DNA of 15,724 nt, taken from NCBI GenBank assembly GCA_004151065.3, contig NWUY0300012052.1, positions 75,976 through 91,699 of the forward strand, in the 5' to 3' direction. The first letter of the stretch is position 1. The number at the start of each line of letters is the position of its first letter. Under the pieces are notes generated by a model. It did not search any database. It was not told the DNA's origin and worked only from the letters and a program-made list of their open reading frames with translations. The translations under genes were made by a program, and so were the position numbers. This document shows positions 1-8,503 of this stretch, piece after piece. This DNA comes from Larix sibirica. Taxonomy: Eukaryota > Streptophyta > Pinopsida > Pinales > Pinaceae.

Positions 1-182
1 GTGTGATCTAGTTTACAAAGAGTTTTGATTTCATACCAATAGATCAACAGTGTCAGGTAGAAACTGTGCTTGCATAGATCTTGCACGATAGCTTTGAACT
101 AAAAGACTTCCTCGTGTTGACAATTTATGTTCTGGGAGTTTCAGCTATTTATTTAATTAGTGAATTAATTTGCCCAACACAA
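1..182. other. Unassigned flank left of element 1
   Basis: No open frame, RNA gene or recognisable repeat is visible here. Similarity to the gag region of element 2 starts near 183, where both copies read GGTTCA followed by a related AAxAxT stretch. This flank therefore belongs either to the sequence that received the truncated element or to a more diverged part of it. Confidence 0.4.
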
Positions 183-640
183 GGTTCAGAATAGTCAGAG
201 ATTCTTACCAACTAGCCTTGAAAGCAGAGGAGAAACTCACTAAAAAGACCTTTACAGCTAGAGGAAAGGTTGTTGTTAGGGGTGGAAGAAAATTTGTTTC
301 CACTAAAGGACATACTAGTGGAGTGAACAAATAAGGAAGTAGTGAAGTGAGGAGAGATGAGGGTACTACAAGAAATATTGCACCAAAAAATAGAAGGGGT
401 GGTCCAAACCCAAGAGGTAGAGGCACATTTGCAAGAAGTGGAACTTTTGGAGAAAGAGGTGTAGACATACCAAGTTTAGTCTAATACAAGTGCCAGGAAG
501 TGTCCCATAAAGTATATGAATGCCCAAAAACCTTGCATATAGTAGGTCGATGGGAGACAAAAGGTCAAGGAACCAACATAAATGAAGATAGGACTGGTTC
601 GACTACATGAGATGGTCTAGATGAATCCAATCCCGAGGGC
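183..640 (+). pseudogene. Element 1: gag C-terminal (nucleocapsid) remnant, Ty3/gypsy chromovirus
   Basis: This aligns base for base with 3803-4260 of element 2: the end of the gag helical domain, a basic Arg/Gly-rich linker, and a nucleocapsid zinc knuckle at about 480-522. In gypsy gag proteins the knuckle (CX2CX4HX4C) binds genomic RNA during packaging. Here the first knuckle cysteine position is a TAA stop (frame reading L-V-stop-Y-K-C), while the second Cys, the His and the last Cys (YECP) remain. An earlier in-frame TAA follows GTGAACAAA near 330. The copy is non-coding. The reading rests on the alignment and the knuckle pattern, not on a database search. Confidence 0.75.
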
Positions 641-689
641 AGCAAAAATATGACGACCAATACGGAATTTGTTACAACATGCTCGACAC

Positions 690-1110
690 GAGGAGAAAGA
701 GCCAACGCAAAGGAAGTCTATATTCTATACCATCATCAAAATTGGAGGAAGATGTTGTTCCATGATAGTCAACAGAGGCAGTACTAAGAATTTAGTCTTG
801 ATTGAAGTCGTGGAGAAATTGGGTCTGAAGTGCTGACCACATCCCAATGCCTATAGAGTGTTGTGGCTATATAAGGGGCACCATGTTACAGTGTCTAAAC
901 AATGTTTGATAAATTTCAAGATTGGTAATTTTTATGACAGTGTGTTATGTGGTGTGGTACCCATGGATGCATGTCATATGTTATTGGGGATACCATGGCA
1001 GTATGAAAGGAACATGATTTATGATGGACATAAAAACACTATTTCAACAATAAAGGATGGCAAGAAAACCAGAATGATTCCCTTGGAAGAGGATAGGAAT
1101 AATAAGGGAA
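690..1110 (+). pseudogene. Element 1: aspartic protease (retropepsin) remnant
   Basis: Retropepsin would cut the gag-pol polyprotein during particle maturation. The active-site region at 762-785 reads M-I-V-N-R-G-S-T, where element 2 reads M-I-V-D-G-G-S-T, so the catalytic Asp is replaced by Asn and the neighbouring Gly by Arg. A TGA at 834-836 interrupts the frame. An open stretch from 858 then carries the C-terminal half, including GHHVTVS and the LLGIPWQY motif that matches LLLGRPWQY in element 2. The frame closes at TGA 1125-1127. The protease is inactive by both a stop and loss of the catalytic residue. Confidence 0.75.
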
Positions 1111-1352
1111 GTGAAAACAATTATTGAGAGAAAAGAATTTTGTTATGTTCAGCTGAAGAATTCCTAAAGGAAGTATAAGAAGAAACAATGTTGTTTTGCA
1201 GTCAATCCGAAGGAGATAAGTGTGCACAACCTAAGGTAAAGCATACCAATTGAAGTCAGAAGGATATTGACTGAATTTAAGGGGATATTGGTCAATGATA
1301 TGCTGACGAGATTACCACCGACGAGAAGCATATCCCATCAGATTGACTTGAT
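1111..1352 (+). pseudogene. Element 1: protease-to-RT linker, truncated at an N
   Basis: Three frames are needed to follow this linker, which matches 4730-4972 of element 2. The last recognisable part, from 1267, reads LTEFKGILV then LPPTRSISHQIDL, the conserved stretch just before the reverse transcriptase fingers in gypsy pol. Similarity stops at 1352; an N is at 1353 and a simple ATT repeat follows. No RT, RNase H or integrase of this copy is present. The span 183-1352 has almost exactly the length of its counterpart 3803-4972, so its indels nearly cancel. Confidence 0.7.
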
Positions 1353-1353
1353 N

Positions 1354-1374
1354 ATTATTATTATTATTATTATT
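1354..1374. repeat. (ATT)7 microsatellite next to an N
   Basis: Seven perfect ATT units follow the N at 1353 and open into A/T-rich low-complexity sequence that continues to about 1560, with further ATT and AAT runs near 1495-1560. It marks the end of element 1. Confidence 0.9.
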
Positions 1375-1601
1375 AAAATAAAAAATATACATTTCTTTAT
1401 TTTTTTTTATAATAAATTTAATATATTATTTATTAAAATAAAAATAAAATCTATCCCACGACCACTGAAGTCAAACTATCAACCAAAATAATAAAATAAT
1501 AATAATAAACCATAATAATGAATAATAATACATTATAAAAATAAAAAAAATTATTATTATCTTCAACCTATGTGACATTTCAAATCATTTCTACCTCAAA
1601 A

Positions 1602-1637
1602 GAATCACCTTCCCTAAAGGAATCACCTTCACTAACA
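1602..1637. repeat. 18-bp tandem duplication
   Basis: GAATCACCTTCCCTAAAG at 1602-1619 is followed directly by GAATCACCTTCACTAACA at 1620-1637. The first 11 bases are identical and the rest nearly so. It is a simple local duplication. Confidence 0.8.
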
Positions 1638-1675
1638 TGAAAGTATGACATAGGAATGTAGTACAAGTACATATG

Positions 1676-1747
1676 GTTAATGAAAAAAGGAGGTGCTATC
1701 AAGTTACTTTAAGTTAGTGAAAAATGGAGGAGCTATCAAGTTACTTC
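1676..1747. repeat. 37-bp imperfect tandem duplication
   Basis: Two units with a 37-bp period start at 1676 and 1713. Each has GTTAATGA or GTTAGTGA, then an A-run, GGAGG and GCTATCAAGTTACTT. The second unit leads into TGGGTGACACTTAGTGGG. No function is visible. Confidence 0.75.
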
Positions 1748-2221
1748 TTGGGTGACACTTAGTGGGACCCAACTTTGTACTTAGCCATTTATCCAAAAGC
1801 ACATATAAATAAATGGAAGAAAGACAAAGCGTTTGTCCAAATATAAGTTGATGTAAGGAAAGAGTAGGTTAATAATTTAATAAAAAAATTATATATTTTT
1901 ATCAAAATTAAGAATATTTAATAATTTTAATTCTAAATGGAGATAGAATAATTAAGTTTTATTTATGTTACCTAATACTAAATAAATCAATTATTATGGT
2001 ATGACACATTAAAAGAAATGGAGATTGGAATAAGGGTAAAGTATAAAGGATTAATTGGGTGTCATTAAAGTGTGTGGTTGTAAAAAAAAATCATACTTCT
2101 CTGCATGATAATTTTTAGTAAATTAATAATTAATGAATTGTATATAATTTATTTATAAATTATTAATTTGATTTTATATTTTTTTTAAATATTAATATTA
2201 TTTTACTGATAAAAAATAATA

Positions 2222-2563
2222 ATAATATAATATATAAAGGAAGGAAATAGATTATTAAAATTCACATTTAATGAGAATAAACAAAATATTACAAGAGAAT
2301 AAATAAAACAATACTTGTAACGGGACACATAAAGAGAAATGGGATTAGGATGACAACATAGTACAAGGAGAAGAATTTCATATAGAGTGAAAATGCAAAA
2401 CAATAATATAATATATAGAAGGAAGGAAAAAGACTATTAGAATAAACAAAGTATTACAAGAGAATAAATAAAACAATACTTGTAACGGGACACATAAAAA
2501 GATAAAAAGACATGGGATTAGGATAACAACATAGAACAAGGAGAGGAATTTCATATAGAGTGA
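2222..2563. repeat. 181-bp-spaced tandem duplication in the AT-rich spacer
   Basis: Unit 1 (2222-2390) and unit 2 (2403-2563) share ATAATATAATATATA, then AAGGAAGG, ACTTGTAACGGGACACATAAA, GGGATTAGGAT and TTCATATAGAGTGA in the same order. Unit 2 lacks about 17 bp present near 2261-2278 of unit 1, and carries an extra stretch of about 8 bp after ACACATAAAAAG. The open frames on the minus strand here mirror each other because of the duplication and show no protein character. Confidence 0.85.
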
Positions 2564-2630
2564 TAAATCTACCATAGGTTGGGAATATGGTAAATCATTA
2601 TTTTAAACCATTCATAAGTCATAATTATTC

Positions 2631-2781
2631 TAGAATAAATTCTTTAAACAAATTCGATTAGCTTTTTAGAATAAATTCTTGAAACAAATTCGATTAGCTT
2701 TTTAAACTTTTATCATTCAAATATCCTTTATTCATATTCACTCATTAAGATTAAATCATCGAAATAAATTCGATTAGCTTT
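2631..2781. repeat. 36-bp tandem repeat, two units plus one displaced copy
   Basis: TAGAATAAATTCTT begins units at 2631-2666 and 2667-2702, both ending AAATTCGATTAGCTTTT. A third, shorter copy ending in the same AAATTCGATTAGCTTT lies at about 2752-2781 after a 50-bp gap. The two adjacent units differ at one base (TTTAAAC against TTGAAAC). Confidence 0.85.
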
Positions 2782-2949
2782 AGAAAGAACATATTCGTGA
2801 AAAAAATTATTTAACTTTTAGATGTGAAAATATGTGTACTTTTATATTGTTATTAATATATATATATAAGAGTTATGAGTATGATTTTAAATATATTTAA
2901 AATAAATTAGGATATAGGATATGAAGTTTTGGTAATTAAAGATAATAGT

Positions 2950-3390
2950 GGGGATAGGCTTTAGTGGTGAAAGGTGATCTGGAAACCAATTGGTTCATTG
3001 AGAATTTTTGCATCGTTTATTCTATCAAATGAGATTTTCACTTGGGACAATGGATTGAACTGTTGTATTCTATACAAGGTTGAAGGTGAATTGATTGACC
3101 ATATATTTGTTTCTTGTTTTTTTATTAAGTTTTTTTGGAATGAAATCATTCAAATGATGTGTGAGCCCAATAAGTAGAATAAAAACATACTTTTGGAATG
3201 TTTTGAGTCTTGGATGATAGACCCCTCTATCAGGACACATAAATCTCTACCATGCTATAGCATATGAAGATTGTGGTCGTGTGTATATGAGATGATAAGT
3301 TTCAAAGGGATAACATGGTTGCTGGGTTGGTATCTCAAAAAATAAGGCTCGCCTACAAAGAAGAGTGGAAAGCTTCTAAGATAAGGATAT
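2950..3390 (+). pseudogene. LINE ORF2 tail: zinc-binding region after the reverse transcriptase
   Basis: Plant LINE ORF2 proteins carry a zinc-binding domain after the reverse transcriptase (zf-RVT family). From 2974 the frame reads IWKPIGSLRIF, FTWDNGLNCCIL and then LIDHIFVSC followed by FFWNEI. This reproduces the family order: W-K, TWDN, a Cys cluster, DH-hydrophobic-C, and W-N. The first Cys pair is disturbed (CCILY). After TAG at 3175 a second frame continues with THKSLPCYSI, an in-frame stop, RLWS, and finally VSQKIRLAYKEEWKASKIR from about 3324, as expected for the segment after the zinc site. It has lost its catalytic RT and is non-functional. Element 2 gag begins about 30 bp downstream. 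Confidence 0.65.
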
Positions 3391-3415
3391 TTTCTTTTTT
3401 TCTAATTATATATAG

Positions 3416-4267
3416 GCACATCAAAGACATGGAAAAATATTTTGATATGGAGCAGATTGAAGATACCATAAGGGTGAAGTTTGCTTGTTTGAAGTTGAAA
3501 GGTCATGCCTCATTATGGTGGGAGAATGTACAATCTGACAGGTTGAAGAAAGGAAAAGATAAAATTAATATTTGGGACAGAATGGTTACCAACTGAAGGA
3601 TAAGCTTCTTCCCACTAATTACATGATAACCCTATTCAGACAATTACAGAATTTGAGGCAAAATGAGTTGATTGTTTACGAATTCACTGAAGAATTCTAT
3701 AGATTGTTCATCATATTAGGACACAATGATGAAGGTGAAGAAGTTGTGGCAAGATATGCCAATGGACTGAGATATTCCATTCAACATGAGTTGATCATGT
3801 CGAGGTTCAAAACAATCAGAGAGGTTTACCAATTAGTCTTAAAGGAAAAATATAAACTCACAATGAAGACCTCTACAACTAGAGGGAAAACTACTGCTAT
3901 AGGTGAAGGAAAATTGGTTTCTACCAAGGGATGTGACAATGAGGTAAAGAAAGAAGGAAGAAATCAAGTGAGAAGGGATGAAAGTACTTCTAGAAACCCT
4001 ACACCAGAATATAGAAGGGGTAGTGTAAACTCTAGAGAAAGAGGTACCTTTGGAAGAAGAGGAAATTTTGGAGGAATGAGTGCAGATAGACCAAGTGTAG
4101 GTTGTTACAAGTGCCAAGAAGTGGGCCATAAAGACTATGAATTCCCTAAAAACTTGCATGAAACAAGGAGACAAGATACCAAGGACCAAAGGACCAAAAG
4201 AACTGAAGGTAGGACATGTTCGACTATAGGAGGCAGCTCCGACGAAGCTGACCAGGAGGAAATATGA
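3416..4267 (+). pseudogene. Element 2: gag (capsid helical domain and zinc knuckle)
   Basis: Gag forms the cytoplasmic virus-like particle that packages element RNA. From about 3425 the frame gives KDMEKYFDMEQIEDT and LKLKGHASLWWENVQ, typical of the retrotransposon gag core. A one-base deletion near 3594, in the codons after DRMVT, moves translation into the frame of the 231-residue stretch 3572-4267. That stretch has FTEEFYRL, a basic Arg/Gly-rich linker (about residues 105-168) and a zinc knuckle reading CYKCQEVGHKDYEFP at about 4100-4145. The fourth knuckle ligand is Phe instead of Cys, a one-base change. The N-terminus is missing; the upstream ATG at 3315 lies in LINE sequence. TGA ends the frame at 4265. 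Confidence 0.85.
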
Positions 4268-4380
4268 AATATGACGACCAAGATGACCTTGCTACAACCT
4301 CCTAGAGAGGAAAGAAAGAACCAGCACAGAGGAAGTCTACCTTCAGGACCATTATTAAAATTGGAGATAGGTGTTGTTCC

Positions 4381-4700
4381 ATGATAGTCGATGGAGGTAG
4401 TACTGAAAATTTGGTCTCAACCGAAGTAGTAGAAAAGCTAAATTTGAGGTATCAACCACACCCAAATGCCTATAAAATTTCATGGTTGCAGAAGGGGCAC
4501 CATGTTACAGTGTCTACGCAATGTCTGGTCAATTTTAATTTGCCAATTTTTATAATAATGTATTATGTGATGTGATAACCATAGTTTCTTTTCATCTATT
4601 ACTTGGAAGACCATGGCAATATGGTAGGAATATGATATATGATGGCCATAGGAACATTGTTATAGTGGAGGAATATGGAAAGACAACGAGGATGAATCCC
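4381..4700 (+). pseudogene. Element 2: aspartic protease, frameshifted
   Basis: MIVDGGSTENLV at 4381 keeps the catalytic Asp codon (4390-4392) of the plant gypsy retropepsin, unlike element 1. The frame carries GHHVTVSTQCLVNF and then derails. Comparison with element 1 (896-935) places a one-base deletion at about 4536-4546. The C-terminal part resumes in the frame of the next long stretch as LLLGRPWQYGRNMIYDGH, the flap-end motif. No in-frame link to gag remains, since gag stops at 4267 in another frame. In intact members of this group gag and pol are usually one fused frame, so this is damage and not a programmed shift. Confidence 0.8.
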
Positions 4701-5645
4701 TTGAGTGAGGAAGGAAATAACAAGGGAAGCATGAATAATTGCTCAAAGAGAAGAGTGCCACTATGTTCAACCAAGCAATTCTTGAAAGAGGAAAAGAAGC
4801 AGAATTATTGTTTTGCGGTCATTCCCAAAGGGTTAAGTGTAGATAATCCAAATGAAATTATCCCAACTAAGGTCAGAAGAATGTTGTCTGAATTCAAGGA
4901 GGTAATGGTAGACAAAATATCAGCAGGATTGCCACCAGTGAGGAGCATTTCCCATCATATCAACTTGATTCCAAGTTTAAGTCTGCTAAATAACTTGTCA
5001 TGTAGGATGACACCAACTAAGAATGTGAATTTGGATCAACAGGTCCAGGATTTGTTGGACAAAGGTTTGATTAGGGAAAGTTTGAACCCATGTGTGGTAC
5101 CAGCAGTACTAGCACCAAAGAAAGGAGGAGAATGGAGGATGTGCACCAAATCAAGGGCCATCAATAGAATTACAATCAAGTATAAATTTCCATTTCCAAG
5201 GATGGATGACTTGATCAAATGTTTAAGTGGAGCTAGATACTTCACCAAGATTGACTTGAAGAGTGGATATCATCGGATCAGGAGTAGAGAAGGAGATGAG
5301 TGGAAGGCAGGATTCAAGATGAAGGAAGTGTTGTATGAATGGTTGGTTATGCCATTTGGTATGACCAATGCACCAAGTACATTCATGAGGTTGATGAATG
5401 AAGTGTTGAATACTTTCTTAGGGAAGTTTGTTGTTGTCTATTTGGATGACATTCTGATCTTTAGAAAGGCTAAAGAAGAGAATTTGGTCCACCCAAGGAA
5501 AGTGTTGCAAAGATTGCATCAGGAGAAATTGTTGGTGAATTTGCAGAAGTGTTCCTTCATGAAAGAGGAAATTATTAATTTTGGATTTGCCATTTCCCAA
5601 CAAGGACTGAAAATGGATCCTGAGAAGGTCAAAGCTATTCTATAG
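4701..5645 (+). pseudogene. Element 2: reverse transcriptase, largely open
   Basis: The RT would copy element RNA into cDNA in the particle. This is the best preserved part: one frame from 4572 to 5645 (357 residues) covers the protease end, linker and the whole polymerase domain. Visible motifs are LLDKGLIRESLNPC, VLAPKKGGEWRMCTKSRAIN, YFTKIDLKSGYH with catalytic Asp at 5253 (residue 228), LVMPFGMTNAPSTFM, and VVVYLDDILIF with the paired Asp at 5445 and 5448 (residues 292-293). All three catalytic Asp codons survive. One position looks altered: Lys at residue 193, where relatives usually have Asp before SRAIN. TAG at 5643 cuts the domain before the RNase H connection. Confidence 0.9.
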
Positions 5646-6257
5646 TATCATGTGCCAAGGAATGCCACTGAGGTGATAATTTTTCATGAACTTGTTATTT
5701 TCTATAGGAAATTCATCAAGGATTTTAGTCGGATATGTGCACCATTGACAACGTGCATGAAGAAAGGAGAATTTATGTGGACTAAAGCAACTCGACAAGC
5801 ATTTGAGAAGTTGAAGCAAAAGGTGACGGAGCGACTAGTCTTCTTTCTCCCAGACTTCGACAAGATATATCAGGTCAACTGCAATGCTAGTGGAATGGTA
5901 ATGGGAGCAGCGTTGAACCATGAAGGTTGATCAATTGCATTCTTTAGTGAGAAGCTAGACAAAGACAAGCATAATTATTTGCTCTATGACCAAGAGTTTC
6001 ATGCCATCATCCAGGTGTTGAATAAATAGAGACACTACTTGTTTCCCAAATAATTTGTATTGTTCATCGACCACTACGATCCAACATATTTGAACACTCA
6101 GATTAAGTTAAACCAACGACACATGAAATGGGTTAATTTCCTATAGAGTTACACTTTTTCCTGAGACATAAGTCAGGTAAGTTGAACAAGGTAGCCAATG
6201 CATTGATTCGACGAGTCGCACTGTTGAGCACGATGACTCTTCATTTGAATGGGTTAG
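5646..6257 (+). pseudogene. Element 2: RNase H domain, first copy of a duplicated segment
   Basis: RNase H removes RNA from the RNA:DNA hybrid. The frame from 5652 gives FYRKFIKDFSRICAPLT and LPDFDKIYQVNCNASG. Where relatives have Asp-Cys-Asp-Ala-Ser this copy has Asn-Cys-Asn-Ala-Ser (codons at 5877 and 5883), so the first catalytic Asp is lost through G-to-A changes. TGA at 5928, TAG at 6027 and TAA at 6051 follow in the same frame. The downstream landmarks SIAFFSEKLD, YDQEFHAI and FVLFIDH can still be read. Near 6195 the KVA-Asn-A wording shows another Asp-to-Asn change. Positions 5834-6257 recur at 6263-6686. Confidence 0.85.
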
Positions 6258-6686
6258 NGGATACTAGTCTTCTTTCTCCCAGACTTCGACAAGATATATC
6301 AGGTCAACTGCAATGCTAGTGGAATGGTAATGGGAGCAGCGTTGAGCCGTGAAGGTTGATCAATTGCATTCTTTAGTGAGAAGCTAGACAAAGACAAGCA
6401 TAATTATTTGCTCTATGACCAAGAGTTTCATGCCATCATCCAGGTGTTGAATAAATAGAGACACTACTTGTTTCCCAAATAATTTGTATTGTTCATCGAC
6501 CACTACGATCCAACATATTTGAACACTCAGATTAAGTTAAACCAACGACACATGAAATGGGTTAATTTCCTATAGAGTTACACTTTTTCCCAAGACATAA
6601 GTCAGGTAAGTCGAACAAGGTAGCCAACGCATTGATTCGACGAGTTGCACTGTTGAGCACGATGACTCTTCATTTGAATGGGTTAG
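5834..6686 (+). repeat. 424-bp direct duplication around an N (5834-6257 and 6263-6686)
   Basis: The two copies have identical length and start at ACTAGTCTTCTTTCTCCCAG and end at TTTGAATGGGTTAG. By eye they differ at seven positions, all transitions. The spacer is N-GG-AT (6258-6262). The first copy runs in from upstream RNase H and the second runs out into the integrase linker, so removing one copy restores a collinear element. Both share the same TGA, TAG and TAA stops, so the sequence was already dead when the copies separated. It may be a real tandem duplication or two unmerged contig ends. Confidence 0.9.
6258..6686 (+). pseudogene. Element 2: RNase H segment, second copy
   Basis: This holds the same RNase H half as 5834-6257, with the same stop codons and the same Asn-Cys-Asn change at the active site. 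It differs by transitions, mostly at positions that are CpG in one copy or inferred to be CpG in the ancestor. After 6686 the sequence continues as GAGTAAATGAAAGC into the linker before integrase, which the first copy lacks because it ends at the N. Confidence 0.85.
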
Positions 6687-6689
6687 AGT

Positions 6690-7760
6690 AAATGAAAGCT
6701 AACTATGAAGTCGATGAATATTTTAGTAAAGAATGGAAGGCATGTCGAGAGCCATGGAGTATTGAAAAAACTCCATATTTTGATTATTTCATCTAGGAAG
6801 GATACCTATTCAAAGGTAATAAGTTATGCATTCCCCAAGGATTGATTCAGGAAAATTTGATAAAGAAATTACACAGTGGCGGATTAGCAGGTCATTTTGG
6901 CATCGACAAGACCAAGGCATTGGTCGAAGAGAGATTATTGGCTGCAATTAGCAGAAGATGTGAATAAATGGATACAACATTGCATAATATGTCAGCATGC
7001 CAAGGGAAGAAGCCAAAATACGAGACTTTATACACCATTTCCTATACCAGAGGTTCCATGGGAGCATATTAGTATGGATTTTGTGTTGGGAATGCCAAAG
7101 ATGCAACGAGTTAACAACTCCATATTTGTGGTAGTCGACATGTTTCCTAAGATGGCACACTTTATCCCTTGCAAGAAGATGAGAGTGATGCCACATGTAT
7201 TTTTGTTTTGTCTTTCAAGGAGATTGTGAGATTGTATGGGTTGACGAAGAGTATAAATTCGGACAGAGACACTAAGTTTATGGTTCATTTCTGGAGAACC
7301 TTGTGGAAGAAGTTGGATACAAAATTGCAATTTAGTTCTACATACCATCCATAGGTTGATGGGAAGTCTGAAGTTGTTAATCGAAGTCTTGGTAATTTGC
7401 TGATATGTTTGGCCACTGATTGACCAAAGCAATGGGAGAATGTGTTAGCTTAGTTAGATTTTGCATACAATAAATCTATGAACAAGTTGACTAGATTGAG
7501 TCCTTTCCAAGCAGGTAAGGAATAATTCTGGATGGAGTAACCAACTTGATGAAACTGCCAACTAGAATACAAAAGAGCACAGATGTTGAGTTGTTTTCCA
7601 ACCATATGAAGGAAGTGCATGAGAAGTAAGAAAGTAGTTGGAAAAGAGTAATGTTGATTATAAGCCGAGGGTCGATCGGAAGAGATGTATGCAATCATAT
7701 GGAGAAGGAGAATTAGTCTATGCTCATCTCTAAAAGGAGACGTTCCCAAGGGGAACATAT
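6690..7760 (+). pseudogene. Element 2: integrase, frameshifted but with the DDE residues
   Basis: Integrase joins the cDNA ends to host DNA in the nucleus. The zinc region shows LHSGGLAGHFGIDKTKALV (His codons 6872 and 6893) and, in another frame, CIICQHAKGRSQN (Cys codons 6981 and 6990); about two bases are missing near 6920-6935. The core has ISMDFVLGMP with Asp at 7077. A frame change then leads to SDRDTKF with Asp at 7262, and Glu follows at 7370 in the same frame, giving the exact D-X35-E spacing. A TAG before VDGKSEVVN (about 7352) and a TGA near 7422 interrupt the core. The stretch 7440-7760 is more decayed, with several stops. Confidence 0.85.
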
Positions 7761-8174
7761 AACAAGTTAAATCTTAAGAAAATTGGACCATGAAAGGTAT
7801 TGAAGAAGATTTATGATAATGCCTATGCATTAAAATTACCCAAGGAATTGGACATTTCGCCAATGTTCAATGTCACCGACTTGTATAAATATGAAGAAGG
7901 ATCAACGAGCGGAGGAGAATCGACCATCGATTGGAAAGAACAAATGTCAGAATCACTGATGGAAGAAATTGCTTAAATGCTCGACGAATGGGAAGTTGGT
8001 CGGACAAGAAGTCAAAAGAAGAAACAATATTTGGTCTATTGGAAGGAGAAAAGTTTGAAGGAGGTGACATGGATTTCAGAAGAAGAGTTTGAGAGATTGC
8101 AGAAACGAGGGCATAGTTCGTTTGCACCTGGGGAGACTGATGCATGGGCATTGGGCCCCAATATCTCCAGTTGA
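7761..8174 (+). pseudogene. Element 2: integrase tail (GPY/F type) and chromodomain
   Basis: The tail reads YNKLNLKKIGP, a stop, KVLKKIYDNAYALKLP, then LDISPMFNVTDLYKYEEGS; this is the GPY/F-type module of gypsy integrases. After an in-frame TAA at about 7974 the frame 7977-8174 gives MLDEWEVGRTRSQKKKQ, YLVYWKEKSLKEVTWISEEE and ERLQKR. The YLVxWK core, a Thr-Trp, and an acidic helix make it a chromodomain of the plant chromovirus type, which steers integration by contact with chromatin. It extends about 20 residues past the helix. Element 3 carries the same module at 11222-11359. Confidence 0.8.
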
Positions 8175-8503
8175 AGGTAGACGACTGAAGTTGTTCGAAG
8201 GGGAGTCGATGAACTCTGGGTGAGAACCTGGGAGTTGGGCCCAAGTAGTTAAGCTAAAGACTAGTCGAATGATTGGTCAAGTTACAAAGAAGGTCGATGG
8301 GATGAGGCTGACAGTAGGCAAGCATGTCGAAAGAATTGACAATAGGTTAGGTCGATAGGATTGACCACAAGATAGTTAGCACAATGTATTAGCATGTTAA
8401 CTAGGAGGACCAAGGATGTCTTACCTAGCGGGGTCGGATGACCGATGAGGTACTGGGTTGTAGGTTTTGGCGGAGGATGATGTGATTTAGGAATGTGGTG
8501 GAT
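8175..8503 (+). other. Element 2: 3' untranslated region and possible LTR start
   Basis: The region after the chromodomain is rich in GTCGA words and corresponds loosely to 11360-11790 of element 3. A short purine tract CGGAGGA (8471-8477) precedes TGATGTGATTTAGG. This would fit a polypurine tract followed by an LTR starting at 8478. AATGTGGTGGAT (8492-8503) is identical to 11781-11792 of element 3. Beyond it I cannot follow the element 3 LTR, so the LTR of element 2 is lost, replaced or too diverged. Confidence 0.4.

Larger units (their letters stand above)
1375..2949. other. AT-rich spacer without genes
   Basis: The sequence is very rich in A and T, with poly-A/T runs and no frame that resembles a protein. 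Apart from the tandem duplications listed separately I see only TATA-like words (for example near 1803-1810 and at 2859-2868), which are expected by chance at this composition. It separates element 1 from the LINE remnant. Confidence 0.6.
3416..8475 (+). mobile_element. Element 2: 5'-truncated, degenerate Ty3/gypsy chromovirus
   Basis: The domain order gag, protease, RT, RNase H, integrase with GPY/F-type tail, chromodomain is that of Ty3/gypsy chromoviruses. RT wording such as EWLVMPFGMTNAP and the chromodomain resemble the Reina/Galadriel side of the plant chromoviruses more than Tekay, but this is from memory of the families and needs a tree. The 5' LTR, primer-binding site and gag N-terminus are absent: LINE sequence abuts gag at about 3390-3416. 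The frame breaks at least at about 3594, between 4267 and 4381, at about 4540, at 5643, in RNase H, at about 6920 and between 7080 and 7260. A possible 3' LTR start lies at 8478. Confidence 0.85.

Noticed and set aside
3839-4189. 116-residue minus-strand open frame
   Set aside because: It lies opposite the gag linker and zinc knuckle of element 2, and its Ser/Phe-rich content is the mirror of the Arg/Glu-rich sense frame.
4265-4390. Possible programmed frameshift between gag and pol
   Set aside because: The same element has one-base deletions elsewhere and stops throughout, and no slippery heptamer or pseudoknot is apparent at the gag end.
7028-7432. 134-residue minus-strand open frame
   Set aside because: It is the antisense of the integrase core; element 3 shows the same mirror frames at 10418-10703.
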